Below are positions 42,437-51,074 of a DNA stretch of 64,000 nt, in pieces (positions within the stretch are counted from its first letter, which is position 1; the number at the start of each line of letters is the position of its first letter). The stretch is from Alicyclobacillus herbarius DSM 13609 (lineage in GTDB: Bacteria > Bacillota > Bacilli > Alicyclobacillales > Alicyclobacillaceae). The position numbers and the translations under genes are program-made. The notes below the pieces were generated by a model that saw only the letters and a program-made list of their open reading frames with translations, was not told where the DNA came from and did no database searches. The stretch spans positions 1-64,000 of the forward strand of contig NZ_AUMH01000013.1 in NCBI RefSeq assembly GCF_000430585.1, in the 5' to 3' direction.

Positions 42437-44119
42437 CTACCGGCGGCGGTAAGTGCGGGCGTCGGCTGCAGCGGCCGGCTGAATCCGGCGGGCGAGCGGC
42501 ATCAGACGCCGGCCGATGCCCGGGAGACTGGCCAGTTCGTCACTGCTTACGGCGCCCAGGCGAATCCCGGCCAACAGGTAGGCCACACCCCCGATAGGCA
42601 GCGCCACGATCAACTCTACCCACGCCAAAGCAATTGGATGTTCAGCCGCCACGGCCTGCCCCAAGGCATGGCCCAGCCACGCCCCGATGGCCAGGGCTAA
42701 CGAGCAGACGACGGATGCGGCCAACGCCGGCAAGACTTTCTGCAGGACGGAGAACTGCACATTCCCATACTTTTTGACAGCCAGCACATTCAAGCAGGAA
42801 GAGAATAGGTACCCGATGGTCGATGCCACTGCAGCGCCGATGATGCCAAACGGAAGAATCAGCACGAGGTTGAACAGGGTCTTGATGGCGATGCCGACAA
42901 ACATGTTGCGGACCGGGCGGTACATCTCCCCGATGCCTTGCAGCATGTACGTGGAAATCAGCTCGAGACCGCTGAGCACACTCATCAAGGACACACTGGC
43001 GATGATGACCCAGCCGTTGTGCGTGAGGTATAAGGCCATGTCAATCGGGCGCGCCAGCACCAGCAATACCGCCGCCGTCGGAAAGGTGATGAACATCATC
43101 GAGCGGATTGTGCCGAGAATGTGTCGTTCCACCGCCCGCGTATCGCCCACGGTGCGGGCATGGGCGATGGCCGGCATGACGGAAGCCCCAATCGCGTAGG
43201 CGAAGGACAGCGGAATGTTGATGAGCGGCAGGGCCTGCCGAGTCAGGATGCCAAACTGAGCAGCCGCCGTGTGAAACGTGGCCCCGCCCCACATGAGAAA
43301 GTTTTGTACCGTCAGGGAGTCGATTTGCCCGGAGATGGGCACTACGATCGCGCCCAGGCTGGCGGGCAGCGCGTATTGGTACAAGGCGCGCAGCGACTGT
43401 TTGCGCGATTCGTGCACCCGCCAGTCGCCGCGTTCCCTGTGAAAGCGACGACGTTGCGGAATCACGGCTGCGACCAGTAAAATCAGTCCGGCCAGCGCGC
43501 CGGTAAACGCCCCAAACGTGGCCGCCGCTGCCCCGCCGGCGATGTTGCCCGGATCCCACACGTCCACGACCAGCCAGGCCCCGACGACAATGGTGAGAAC
43601 CCGTACCAGCTGCTCCACAGCCTGAGAATACGCGGATGGAGCCATGTTCTGAAACCCCTGCATGTACCCGCGCAGCGCGCTCAGGGTGGGGACCACCAAC
43701 AGGCTCGGCGCCAGTGCCCGGACCGACCAGACCACCTGGTTCACGCCCACGTCCTGCGCCTTCAGCGCCACCAGCCGGGCGTACCACGGGGCGCCAAACC
43801 ACATCAGGAAAAACGATACGACGCCGAACACCCCGACGACCAAGAGAGTGGTCGAAAACATCTGTTCCACGTCCTGATACCGCTTTTTGGCCCGCCGCTC
43901 CGAGATCAACCGGCCGAGGGCGGTGGGAAACCCGGAGGTCGAAACCACCAGGAGGATGTTGTAGAGCGAGTAGGCGACGGAGTAAATGCCCAAGCCTTCC
44001 GCCCCAATCAGGTAATTGAGCGGAATGTTATAGATAAGGCCCAAAAACTTCGCAATCGTGACGCACACCACCATGATGGCGGCGCCCCGGGCAAGGTTCG
44101 ATGCGGCCGTGGGACACAC
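42437..44119 (-). CDS. Oligosaccharide flippase-like protein, SpoVB/MurJ-type
   Basis: 560 residues with about 14 helices of the MATE/MOP fold. The family start reads SNLARGAAIMVVCVTIAKFL and GLIYNIPLNYLIGAEGLGIY, with the later VVVPISGQIDSLTVQNFLMW and TYMLQGIGEMYRPVRNMFVG. SpoVB and its paralogues flip lipid-linked peptidoglycan precursors for spore cortex or cell wall. The start is difficult: a TATAAT at 44141-44146 makes the long ORF to 44251 unlikely, and the family start fits GTG 44119, but its GGAG is directly adjacent. The gene is inserted between bofA and csfB. Confidence 0.82.
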   Translation of the reverse strand: MCPTAASNLARGAAIMVVCVTIAKFLGLIYNIPLNYLIGAEGLGIYSVAYSLYNILLVVSTSGFPTALGRLISERRAKKRYQDVEQMFSTTLLVVGVFGVVSFFLMWFGAPWYARLVALKAQDVGVNQVVWSVRALAPSLLVVPTLSALRGYMQGFQNMAPSAYSQAVEQLVRVLTIVVGAWLVVDVWDPGNIAGGAAAATFGAFTGALAGLILLVAAVIPQRRRFHRERGDWRVHESRKQSLRALYQYALPASLGAIVVPISGQIDSLTVQNFLMWGGATFHTAAAQFGILTRQALPLINIPLSFAYAIGASVMPAIAHARTVGDTRAVERHILGTIRSMMFITFPTAAVLLVLARPIDMALYLTHNGWVIIASVSLMSVLSGLELISTYMLQGIGEMYRPVRNMFVGIAIKTLFNLVLILPFGIIGAAVASTIGYLFSSCLNVLAVKKYGNVQFSVLQKVLPALAASVVCSLALAIGAWLGHALGQAVAAEHPIALAWVELIVALPIGGVAYLLAGIRLGAVSSDELASLPGIGRRLMPLARRIQPAAAADARTYRRR

Positions 44120-44250
44120 CTCCAATTGCAAAGCAACTGCATTATAGCACAAGCCATCGGTGCCGACGGATGCGCGAAAACCACGTCGCTGCGGAAACAC
44201 CGACAAGCTGCGGTTCATAAGGTGTATGGCAGACCGGAGGTGTCTCGCCA

Positions 44251-44853
44251 TTGCATTTCAGCTGGCTCACAGTGGTCGTGATTGCGGTTGCGTCCAACCT
44301 TGATAACGCCGGCGTAGGCATCGCCTACGGCGTGCGCGGGATTCGCATCTCCTGGTTGGCCAACCTGGTCATTTCGCTGCTTTCCGGGGTGATGACGTAC
44401 GCCGCCGGGCTGGCCGGACACGTGCTCAGCCGCTACCTGCCCGTACGCGTGGCGGCCGCCATTGGCGGCGGCATCATCATTCTTGTTGGGATGTGGATTT
44501 TGCTCGAACCCATCCGCAGTCACCGCGTGAAAAACGGTGGTCACACGATGGTCACACAAATCCTGCGCGATCCGGTCAAGGCGGATTTGGATAAGTCTCA
44601 GACCATCAGTCTGCGCGAGGCGTTGATTCTCGGGGTCGCCCTGGCCTTAAACGCGATTGCGGGCGGATTCGACGCGGGCATCTCCCAGATTGGGGTCTTG
44701 ACGACCGCCGTCGCCGTGGCCATCGCCGGTTTTCTCCTGTTGGCCGTATCTGCGTGGGTGGGTAGACGATTTGCCGCCCAGTACCTAGGGGGATACGCGG
44801 CCTATCTGGCGGCGATTCTGCTGGTCGCCGTCGGGATTCATCAGATTTGGTAG
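44251..44853 (+). CDS. ytaF: Sporulation membrane protein YtaF
   Basis: 200 residues, six helices of the MntP/YtaF type. The hallmark is ASNLDNAGVGIAYGVRGIRI in the first third, repeated in the second half as ALALNAIAGGFDAGISQIGV. It belongs to sporulation genes in Bacillus with unknown transport role; relatives export manganese. Start TTG 44251 has GGAGGTG upstream. Inserted here before csfB. Confidence 0.85.
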   Translation: MHFSWLTVVVIAVASNLDNAGVGIAYGVRGIRISWLANLVISLLSGVMTYAAGLAGHVLSRYLPVRVAAAIGGGIIILVGMWILLEPIRSHRVKNGGHTMVTQILRDPVKADLDKSQTISLREALILGVALALNAIAGGFDAGISQIGVLTTAVAVAIAGFLLLAVSAWVGRRFAAQYLGGYAAYLAAILLVAVGIHQIW

Positions 44854-44987
44854 CGTATATTTGAGCCTTGGGGTTCCCATAATGGTAGGAGTGGTTGCGA
44901 GAGACTCGAAAAAACCTTGCGCCAGGCATACAGGCGTCTTTGGGGGTCTGTCAGTCCAAGAGCGTAGTGCGAGGTTGGTGAGAGACG

Positions 44988-45212
44988 GTGTCAAACCAGA
45001 AAGCGCGGATTCGGCGCTGCATTGTCTGCGACCAGCCGCGCGAAATCGGCATTACCGTGTTTGGTCAGTTCATCTGTGGCGAGTGCGAGAAGGAGATAGT
45101 CTCAACAGACACCTCCGAACCCCGCTATCAGTATTACGTGCAGCGGTTGAAGCGGCTGCGCCTGGGCCAGGGTGACCCCCTGTCTTCCAAGGCGCAGCGC
45201 ACCATTTTATGA
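44988..45212 (+). CDS. csfB: Anti-sigma-G factor Gin (CsfB)
   Basis: 74 residues with a zinc-binding pair CIVCDQ (residues 11-14) and CGECEKEIV (residues about 31-34) and the end RYQYYVQRLKRLRL. It blocks sigma-G (and sigma-E) until engulfment is finished. GTG 44988 follows a GAGGTTGGTGAGAG stretch. Same position after bofA as in Bacillus. Confidence 0.9.
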   Translation: MSNQKARIRRCIVCDQPREIGITVFGQFICGECEKEIVSTDTSEPRYQYYVQRLKRLRLGQGDPLSSKAQRTIL

Positions 45213-45267
45213 TTCGCGGACGATCCGCCAGTCACACGGCATCCGCTAGCGCTCAGCGTTGCGCGGC

Positions 45268-46698
45268 CTATTCGGCGCCTTGCAAGGCGAGCGGCGATTC
45301 GCGGCGGGCGACGCCCGACTTGTAGGCGGCCTCCGCGACGGCGCGGCTGACCGCTTTGACGACGTGGCGGTTAAAGACGCTCGGAATGATGTACTGCTCA
45401 TTCAGCTGGTCGTCGCGCACGCAGCTGGCAATCGCCTGGGCCGCCGCCAGTTTCATCGCTTCGTTGATGTCGCTGGCGCGGGCGTCCAGGGCACCGCGGA
45501 AGATACCGGGGAAGCACAAAACGTTGTTGATTTGGTTGGGATAGTCTGAACGTCCGGTAGCGAGGATGCGCACGTAAGGTTCCGCTTCCTCCGGTGCAAT
45601 CTCCGGGACCGGATTCGCCATGGCAAAGACAATCGGGTCTTTCGCCATCCGCTTGAGGTGTTCGACCTTGAGCACCCCCGGCCCGGAGACCCCGATGAAC
45701 ACGTCTGCCCCGGTAATCGCGTCGGACAAATCGCCCGTCCGGCGCTCGGGATTGGTGTGTTCCGCGTACCAGTTCCACATCGGGTTATCGTAGGTTCGCC
45801 CGGCTTCGATGATGCCGGCTCGGTCCACACCGATAATGTTTTGCACGCCGGCGGCCTGAATCATCTTCGTGCAGGCGATGCCCGCCGCGCCGATGCCGAC
45901 TACCACCACTCGCAAATCTTCCATTTTCTTGCCGACCAACTTCACCGCGTTCAACAAGGCCGCCAAGAGCACGACCGCAGTGCCGTGCTGATCGTCGTGG
46001 AAGACTGGGATGTCCAGTTCTTCCCGCAGGCGGGACTCAATCTCAAAGCAGCGCGGCGAAGAAATGTCCTCCAGGTTGATGCCGCCGAAGCTGGGGGCAA
46101 TCGCCTTCACCACGCGAATGATTTCCTCCGGGTCTTTGGTGTTCAGGCAGACGGGGAAGGCGTCCACATTGGCAAATTGCTTGAACAGCATCGCCTTGCC
46201 TTCCATGACTGGCATCGCGGCCTCGGGGCCGATGTCGCCCAGCCCCAACACGGCCGTGCCGTCACTGACCACGGCGACGGTGTTGCGTTTGATGGTGAGT
46301 TGAAACGCCTTCCCAGGGTCTTCTTGAATTGCGGTGCAGATGCGCGCCACATCCGGGGTATAAACGCGCGAGAGGTCGTCGCGGTTTTTTACGGGCACTT
46401 TGGCATGGACCTCAATCTTTCCACCCAGGTGCAACAGAAACGTGCGGTCGGACACGTTGATAATCGAGATGCCATCCTGCGCCGACAGTGCGCGAATGAC
46501 GCGCTCGCGGTGAGCCTCATTGTGAACGTTGACCGTCACGTCGCGAATGACGTATTCTTTTCCAACGTGAATCACGTCGACGGCGATGATGTCGCCGCCC
46601 GCTTCACCGATGGCCGACGCAACCTGACTGAATCCAGAACTGGAGTGAATTTTCAGCCGCAGGATGAGGCTCAGACCCGCATTCTGCTGGATAGACAT
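45268..46698 (-). CDS. NAD(P)-dependent malic enzyme with N-terminal ACT domain
   Basis: 476 residues. An ACT-type regulatory domain covers 8-80 (LSLILRLKIHSSSGFSQVAS). The malic enzyme core shows DGTAVLGLGDIGPEAAMPVM, INLEDISSPRCFEIE, IPVFHDDQHGTAVVLLAALL and the Rossmann motif VVVVGIGAAGIACTKMI. Decarboxylates malate to pyruvate; ACT binding of an amino acid or other metabolite may control it. ATG 46698 is eight nt after GTGAGGT; ATG 46704 touches the SD. The leader from the promoter at 46781-46809 carries a copy of the dispersed repeat. Confidence 0.92.
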   Translation of the reverse strand: MSIQQNAGLSLILRLKIHSSSGFSQVASAIGEAGGDIIAVDVIHVGKEYVIRDVTVNVHNEAHRERVIRALSAQDGISIINVSDRTFLLHLGGKIEVHAKVPVKNRDDLSRVYTPDVARICTAIQEDPGKAFQLTIKRNTVAVVSDGTAVLGLGDIGPEAAMPVMEGKAMLFKQFANVDAFPVCLNTKDPEEIIRVVKAIAPSFGGINLEDISSPRCFEIESRLREELDIPVFHDDQHGTAVVLLAALLNAVKLVGKKMEDLRVVVVGIGAAGIACTKMIQAAGVQNIIGVDRAGIIEAGRTYDNPMWNWYAEHTNPERRTGDLSDAITGADVFIGVSGPGVLKVEHLKRMAKDPIVFAMANPVPEIAPEEAEPYVRILATGRSDYPNQINNVLCFPGIFRGALDARASDINEAMKLAAAQAIASCVRDDQLNEQYIIPSVFNRHVVKAVSRAVAEAAYKSGVARRESPLALQGAE

Positions 46699-46736
46699 GC
46701 CCATACCTCACTTCCGTTTTCGCAAGATTGTTTGTG

Positions 46737-46752
46737 CTGACCCTTTCCGGAC
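46737..46752. repeat. Orphan right end of the dispersed repeat, in the malic enzyme leader
   Basis: CTGACCCTTTCCGGAC, one C shorter than the 11.5-kb terminus. Confidence 0.6.
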
Positions 46753-46780
46753 AGACTTCTAGGGTTGTGGGTAACATTGT

Positions 46781-46809
46781 ATCATAAGAGAATGATGATG
46801 TTTGTCTAA
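46781..46809 (-). promoter_or_regulatory. Promoter of the malic enzyme gene
   Basis: Minus-strand -35 TTAGAC (46804-46809), 17-bp spacer, -10 TATGAT (46781-46786). Confidence 0.55.
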
Positions 46810-46849
46810 TTCCGCTGCGGTTACGAAGATATGACACGCTATAGGGGTC

Positions 46850-46888
46850 GTTCGGAAAGGGATGAGAATCACGAACCCCTTTCCGGAC
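46850..46888. repeat. Minimal hairpin copy of the dispersed repeat
   Basis: GTTCGGAAAGGG (46850-46861) and CCCTTTCCGGAC (46877-46888) are inverted with one mismatch around a 15-bp centre. It ends 25 bp before the yaaO-like reading frame. Confidence 0.65.
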
Positions 46889-46912
46889 ACTTATCGATGT
46901 GGTTAGGAGTGG

Positions 46913-48343
46913 ATTGACATCGCAGAAACCCCGATTCTGGATGCGCTCATCCGCCATATTCAATACGAACGCGGCAGCTTGCATATCCCTGGCCACAAAC
47001 AGGGGCGCGTCGGACTGGAGCGGTTTTTCTCGTTTCTCGACCGGGGGCTGGCGCTCGATTTGACCGAGCTGCCCGGACTCGACAACTTTCACCACGCCCA
47101 GGGATGCATCCTGCGTTCCCAGCAGTTGGCCGCCGCCGCGTACGGATCGGACACGTGCCTGTATAGCGTCAACGGATCGACCGCCGCGGTGATGGCCGCT
47201 ATCAAGGCGGTGGCCGAGGAAGAGGACGTGGTGGTCATGGCGGGACCGTTTCACGCCAGCGCCTGGCGCGGATTGGTATGGTCGGGCGCGCGTCCGCGGT
47301 TGGGGCAGACCCGCTTTGACGCCCGGCGGCAGGTGACGCTGCCGCCGACCCCGGCCGAAGTGGGGCGTTGGCTGGACGAAGCCGGCGACGCGGTCAAGGC
47401 GGTCTTTCTGACCTCGCCCATCTATCAAGGGCTGGCGGCCGACGTGGCGGCCATCGCTGAGGTAGTGCACGCGCGCGGGCTGCCGTTGATTGTGGACGAG
47501 GCGCACGGCGCTCACTTCGGCTTGCCGGGGATGCCGCCCAACAGCGTGGCGGCGGGGGCAGATGTAGTCATTCACAGCGTGCACAAAATGCTGCCTGGAT
47601 TGACCCAGACCGCCTGGGTGCACGTCCAAGGTGGGCGCGTTGACCCACATCGACTGGCCGAGGAGCTTTTGTTTCTGCACTCGACGAGCCCTTCTTATCT
47701 GCTCTTGGCGTCGATTGACGCGGCGCGGGCCTGGCGTGAGGAGGAAGGGGCGGCCGCCGCGGAGGCGACGCTGGCGCGCTTGGCGGAGTTCGGCCTGCTG
47801 CCGGATGACAGCCGCGCACAAGACGCCTTGACCGAGGACCGCTTTTGGGTCGATCCGCTCCGCCGCTGGCTCCCGACGGGTGAGATGGCGGCCAGCCGCC
47901 GTCTAGCAGACCACTTGGCCACGCGCGGGCTGTTTGTGGAGTACGCGGACGCGCAGGGAGTGCTGGCCGTCTTTGGCCTGGGCGTGCGTGAGCGCACCCT
48001 GGCCCGCTATTGCGAGGCGTTGGACGAGTGGCAGGCGGAGGAGGCTGCGGCGACTGGGGCCCATGTGGAGCCGTTCAATGCGCAGAGCGTGGCGCTGAGT
48101 GAACCGGTGCTCGTGCTGTCGCCACGCGCGGCCGCTGCCGCAGCCGGCACCACTGTGGCAGTGTCTCAGGCTGCCGGACGGATCGCCAAGGGACTCATCG
48201 TCCCGTATCCACCCGGGGTGCCGCTGATTTATCCCGGACAACGGATTGATGTGGAACACTGTGAGCGGCTGGCGGCACTTTTGGCATCCGGATACGATGT
48301 ACAAGGGGTCACGGATGCGGGGGAAATTCCAGTGGTTTGCTGA
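46913..48343 (+). CDS. yaaO: PLP-dependent Orn/Lys/Arg decarboxylase-family protein (YaaO-like)
   Basis: 476 residues if it starts at ATT 46913. The fold-type I core is clear: SLHIPGHKQG, SVNGSTAAVMAAIKAV, LIVDEAHGAHFG and the PLP lysine in DVVIHSVHKMLPGLTQTAW, with the C-terminal PYPPGVPLIYPGQRI. Family proteins have about 22 residues ahead of HIPGHK; this part (IDIAETPILDALIRH) is in frame here but contains no ATG, GTG or TTG. AGGAG (46905-46909) lies just before ATT 46913 and ATC 46919. The first usual start, TTG 46979, would cut the conserved part. Reaction (decarboxylase of arginine or lysine) unproven. Next to tmk as in Bacillus. Confidence 0.85.
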   Translation: MDIAETPILDALIRHIQYERGSLHIPGHKQGRVGLERFFSFLDRGLALDLTELPGLDNFHHAQGCILRSQQLAAAAYGSDTCLYSVNGSTAAVMAAIKAVAEEEDVVVMAGPFHASAWRGLVWSGARPRLGQTRFDARRQVTLPPTPAEVGRWLDEAGDAVKAVFLTSPIYQGLAADVAAIAEVVHARGLPLIVDEAHGAHFGLPGMPPNSVAAGADVVIHSVHKMLPGLTQTAWVHVQGGRVDPHRLAEELLFLHSTSPSYLLLASIDAARAWREEEGAAAAEATLARLAEFGLLPDDSRAQDALTEDRFWVDPLRRWLPTGEMAASRRLADHLATRGLFVEYADAQGVLAVFGLGVRERTLARYCEALDEWQAEEAAATGAHVEPFNAQSVALSEPVLVLSPRAAAAAAGTTVAVSQAAGRIAKGLIVPYPPGVPLIYPGQRIDVEHCERLAALLASGYDVQGVTDAGEIPVVC

Positions 48344-48362
48344 CGAGGAAGGAGCCCGTAGG

Positions 48363-48980
48363 ATGGGGAGATTCATCAGTTTTGAAGGCATCGATGGGGC
48401 CGGCAAGACCACCCAGTGGCGGCGCTTGGTCCAGCGGCTGGAGGAGCTGGGATGGCCGGTCAAGGCGGTGCGGGAACCAGGCGGCACGCCGCTTGGGGAA
48501 CGGATACGGGGACTCCTGCTGGACACTGACACATCCCCCAGCGCGGTGACCGAGGCTCTGTTGTACGCGGCCTCTCGGGCCGAGTTGGTGGCGCAGGTCA
48601 TTCGCCCTGCTCTGGCGGAAGGGGTGACGGTCGTCTGTGACCGGTTTGTCGATGCCAGCCTCGCCTATCAGGGGGCTGGGCTTGGTCTCGGTGTGGATAT
48701 GGTCGAACAGATGAACCGCGTGGCAACCGGCGGCTTGAAGCCGGATTGCACGTTTTTGTTCGACCTGCCGGTGGACGTCAGCCTGGAGCGTTTGGCCCAA
48801 GCAGGGCAGCCGGCGGATCGGATTGAACGGAGGGGCCGGGCGTACTTTGAACGGGTGCGCCAAGCCCTGCTCGAGATTGCCGAAAAGAACCCGGAGCGGG
48901 TGCGGATTATCGACGCGACCAAGCCGGTTGAGACGATTGAGCAGGAGATATGGAACCAAATCGCGAATTGGTTTGTATAG
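48363..48980 (+). CDS. tmk: Thymidylate kinase
   Basis: 205 residues. P-loop FEGIDGAGKTTQWRRLVQRL (residues about 6-25), DR(Y/F) motif VVCDRFVDASLAYQG, lid region LAQAGQPADRIERRG. Phosphorylates dTMP to dTDP. The start at ATG 48363 follows GGAAGGAG; the reading from 48246 runs into the preceding gene and is not used. Confidence 0.96.
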   Translation: MGRFISFEGIDGAGKTTQWRRLVQRLEELGWPVKAVREPGGTPLGERIRGLLLDTDTSPSAVTEALLYAASRAELVAQVIRPALAEGVTVVCDRFVDASLAYQGAGLGLGVDMVEQMNRVATGGLKPDCTFLFDLPVDVSLERLAQAGQPADRIERRGRAYFERVRQALLEIAEKNPERVRIIDATKPVETIEQEIWNQIANWFV

Positions 48981-49072
48981 CTGAATATACCGGAAATCGC
49001 GAAGTTTGCCCGCTGCGTCCGAAAGCAATGACGCGGGCGTTAAGAGAAGATGAGGATGGGAGGGGCGCGTCC

Positions 49073-49402
49073 ATGAAGATGGTGATTGCGGTGGTGCAGG
49101 ACAAAGACAGTCCGAAGCTGGCGCAGAATCTGGTGAAGCACGACTTTCGGGCCACGAAACTCGCCAGCACAGGTGGGTTTTTGCACGCCGGCAACACGAC
49201 CTTTCTCATCGGTGTGGACGACCATCAGGTCGAGAACGTTTTGGATGTGATTCGCCACAGCTGCCGCTCGCGGGAGCAGGTGGTGACCCCGATGGCGACC
49301 CTGGGCAGCCAGTTAGAATCGTACGTGCCGTACCCGGTGTCCGTGCAGGTAGGCGGCGCTACGGTGTTCGTACTTGACGTAGAGCGGTTTGAACAGTTTT
49401 GA
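49073..49402 (+). CDS. darA: Cyclic di-AMP receptor protein DarA (YaaQ)
   Basis: 109 residues, PII-like fold: KMVIAVVQDKDSPKLAQNLV, FRATKLASTGGFLHAGNTTF and the final GGATVFVLDVERFEQF. Trimeric c-di-AMP-binding protein. ATG 49073 has GGGAGG nine nt upstream. yaaR, which follows it in Bacillus, is missing; holB follows directly after 16 nt. Confidence 0.94.
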   Translation: MKMVIAVVQDKDSPKLAQNLVKHDFRATKLASTGGFLHAGNTTFLIGVDDHQVENVLDVIRHSCRSREQVVTPMATLGSQLESYVPYPVSVQVGGATVFVLDVERFEQF

Positions 49403-49418
49403 TAGTGAGGAGTGGGCG

Positions 49419-50354
49419 ATGAGCGTGCTGGCCCCGTTTGACCAATGGCCGGTGCAAAACCCGGCGCTCTACAGCCTATACCAGCGCATCGCAGAAGGGC
49501 GCGTGCCGCACGCATTACTCTTCATCGGGTGGAGAGCCGCGACCGGGCATTTATCCGAATTTTTGGCGAAAACCCTGTTGTGTACGGGCGAAGCGGCTCC
49601 CTGCGGGAGATGCGAGTCTTGCCGGCAGTTTGCGGCGGGCAGCCACCCCGATTACACGGTCATCGACGGGGGAGAGGACGGAATTCGCACCGGTCACGTA
49701 GAGGCGTTGCAGCAGCAACTCATGGTCCGCGGTCACGGGCGGCGGATTGTCTATGTCCTGCGGGAAATCGACTTGGCGACTCCGGTGGCCGCCAACCGTC
49801 TCTTAAAAACCCTGGAGGAGCCAGCGGCTCCCATCATCGCCATCCTTACCACGGCGTACCCGGAACGCGTATTGGCAACCATTCGCTCTCGGTGTTTCGC
49901 CTTTCCGGCCGTTTCCGAAGCAGAAGCGGCGCAGGATCCGTGGCCGGCCGCGCTGGCCAGTGCGGGTCAAGACGGAGAAACGTTTGCCACCCTTCTGCCG
50001 CGAGTGATACAATGGACCCAAGCATGGCTGGACAGGGAAGAACCAGCACTGCTGTTGGCAGAACGTTTGCAGAACATGACGGCGGATGTGTCTGAAGAGG
50101 ACGCATGGCCGCAGGTTTTATGGATGCTTTCCGCCTGGTGGCAGGACATCCTGCATACCAAGGCGGGCCAAGGCCCCATCCGGTTTGCGGACCACCACGG
50201 CACGCTCCAGCGGCAGGCGGAGTCCGCGGACCTCGGCCAGCTTACGCAAGGGATTCAGCTTCTGCTGGATGCACAGACACGGCTTCGGTCGCACGTGGCA
50301 GCCGCGCTCAACGCGGAGCAGCTATGCATTCGCTTGCGGCGCTTGCGGCCGTAG
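49419..50354 (+). CDS. holB: DNA polymerase III subunit delta prime
   Basis: 311 residues. AAA+ clamp-loader fold with a degenerate P-loop (LLFIGWRAATGHLSEFLAKT), zinc Cys residues (APCGRCESCRQF), and RIVYVLREIDLATPVAANRL then LLKTLEEPAAPIIAIL, and sensor ATIRSRCFAF. The missing P-loop GKT is normal for delta prime. GAGGAGTGG precedes ATG 49419. Confidence 0.92.
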   Translation: MSVLAPFDQWPVQNPALYSLYQRIAEGRVPHALLFIGWRAATGHLSEFLAKTLLCTGEAAPCGRCESCRQFAAGSHPDYTVIDGGEDGIRTGHVEALQQQLMVRGHGRRIVYVLREIDLATPVAANRLLKTLEEPAAPIIAILTTAYPERVLATIRSRCFAFPAVSEAEAAQDPWPAALASAGQDGETFATLLPRVIQWTQAWLDREEPALLLAERLQNMTADVSEEDAWPQVLWMLSAWWQDILHTKAGQGPIRFADHHGTLQRQAESADLGQLTQGIQLLLDAQTRLRSHVAAALNAEQLCIRLRRLRP

Positions 50355-50409
50355 CCTACCTTCATCGGGTTGGCCCGCGGCCGGGTGACGGCACCGGGGG
50401 GCGAATCAC

Positions 50410-51069
50410 ATGTATACGGTTATCGGTGTCCGGTTTAAACCGGCCGGGAAGATCTACTACTTTGACCCCGGGGATTTTTCGATTGTACGTAACGATCACG
50501 TCATCGTGGAGACTACGCGTGGTGTCGAATACGGCGAAGTGGTGGTGGGGCCGCAACAGGTCACCGCGGACGACGTGGTGTTGCCGTTGAAAAAGGTTCG
50601 CCGCGTGGCGACGGCAGAGGATGCCATGCAGGTGGTTGACAATCAGCGGCGGGCGAAAGAGGCCATCGCGGTGTTCAAGCAAAAGATTGCGGCGCACGGT
50701 TTGCAGATGAAATCGGTCGACGCGGAGTATACGTTTGACCGTGCGAAGCTCATTTTCTACTTCACTGCCGACGGGCGCGTGGATTTTCGCGAGCTGGTCA
50801 AGGACCTGGCGTCCGTCTTCCGGGTGCGTATTGAGTTACGACAGATTGGTGTGCGAGACGAAGCCAAGATGCTTGGTGGCATTGGCCCTTGCGGCCGATT
50901 GCTTTGCTGTAGCACATGGATGGGAGAGTTTGATCCCGTTTCCATTCGGATGGCGAAAGACCAAGGCCTTTCGCTCAATCCGACGAAGATTTCGGGCCTG
51001 TGCGGCCGGCTGATGTGCTGTCTGAAGTTCGAGAACGATGTCTACCAGGAACAGGGGACGTTGATCTAA
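50410..51069 (+). CDS. yaaT: YaaT (RicT) PSP1-domain protein, C-terminally short
   Basis: 219 residues. RicT is part of the RicAFT Fe-S complex that speeds mRNA processing and sporulation phosphorelay. The PSP1 core is intact: VIGVRFKPAGKIYYFDPGDF, FYFTADGRVDFRELVKDLAS, and the Cys motifs GGIGPCGRLLCCSTWMG and ISGLCGRLMCCLKFEND. The Bacillus protein is 275 residues; here it ends a few residues after LKFEND, so about 55 residues (a barrel-like tail) are lacking. The ATG at 50410 is the family start. yabA follows after 5 nt. Confidence 0.92.
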   Translation: MYTVIGVRFKPAGKIYYFDPGDFSIVRNDHVIVETTRGVEYGEVVVGPQQVTADDVVLPLKKVRRVATAEDAMQVVDNQRRAKEAIAVFKQKIAAHGLQMKSVDAEYTFDRAKLIFYFTADGRVDFRELVKDLASVFRVRIELRQIGVRDEAKMLGGIGPCGRLLCCSTWMGEFDPVSIRMAKDQGLSLNPTKISGLCGRLMCCLKFENDVYQEQGTLI

Positions 51070-51074
51070 CCACC

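Noticed and set aside
45658..46740. 360-codon open frame opposite the malic enzyme gene
   Set aside because: Antisense shadow of a well-conserved gene; no motif and no SD.
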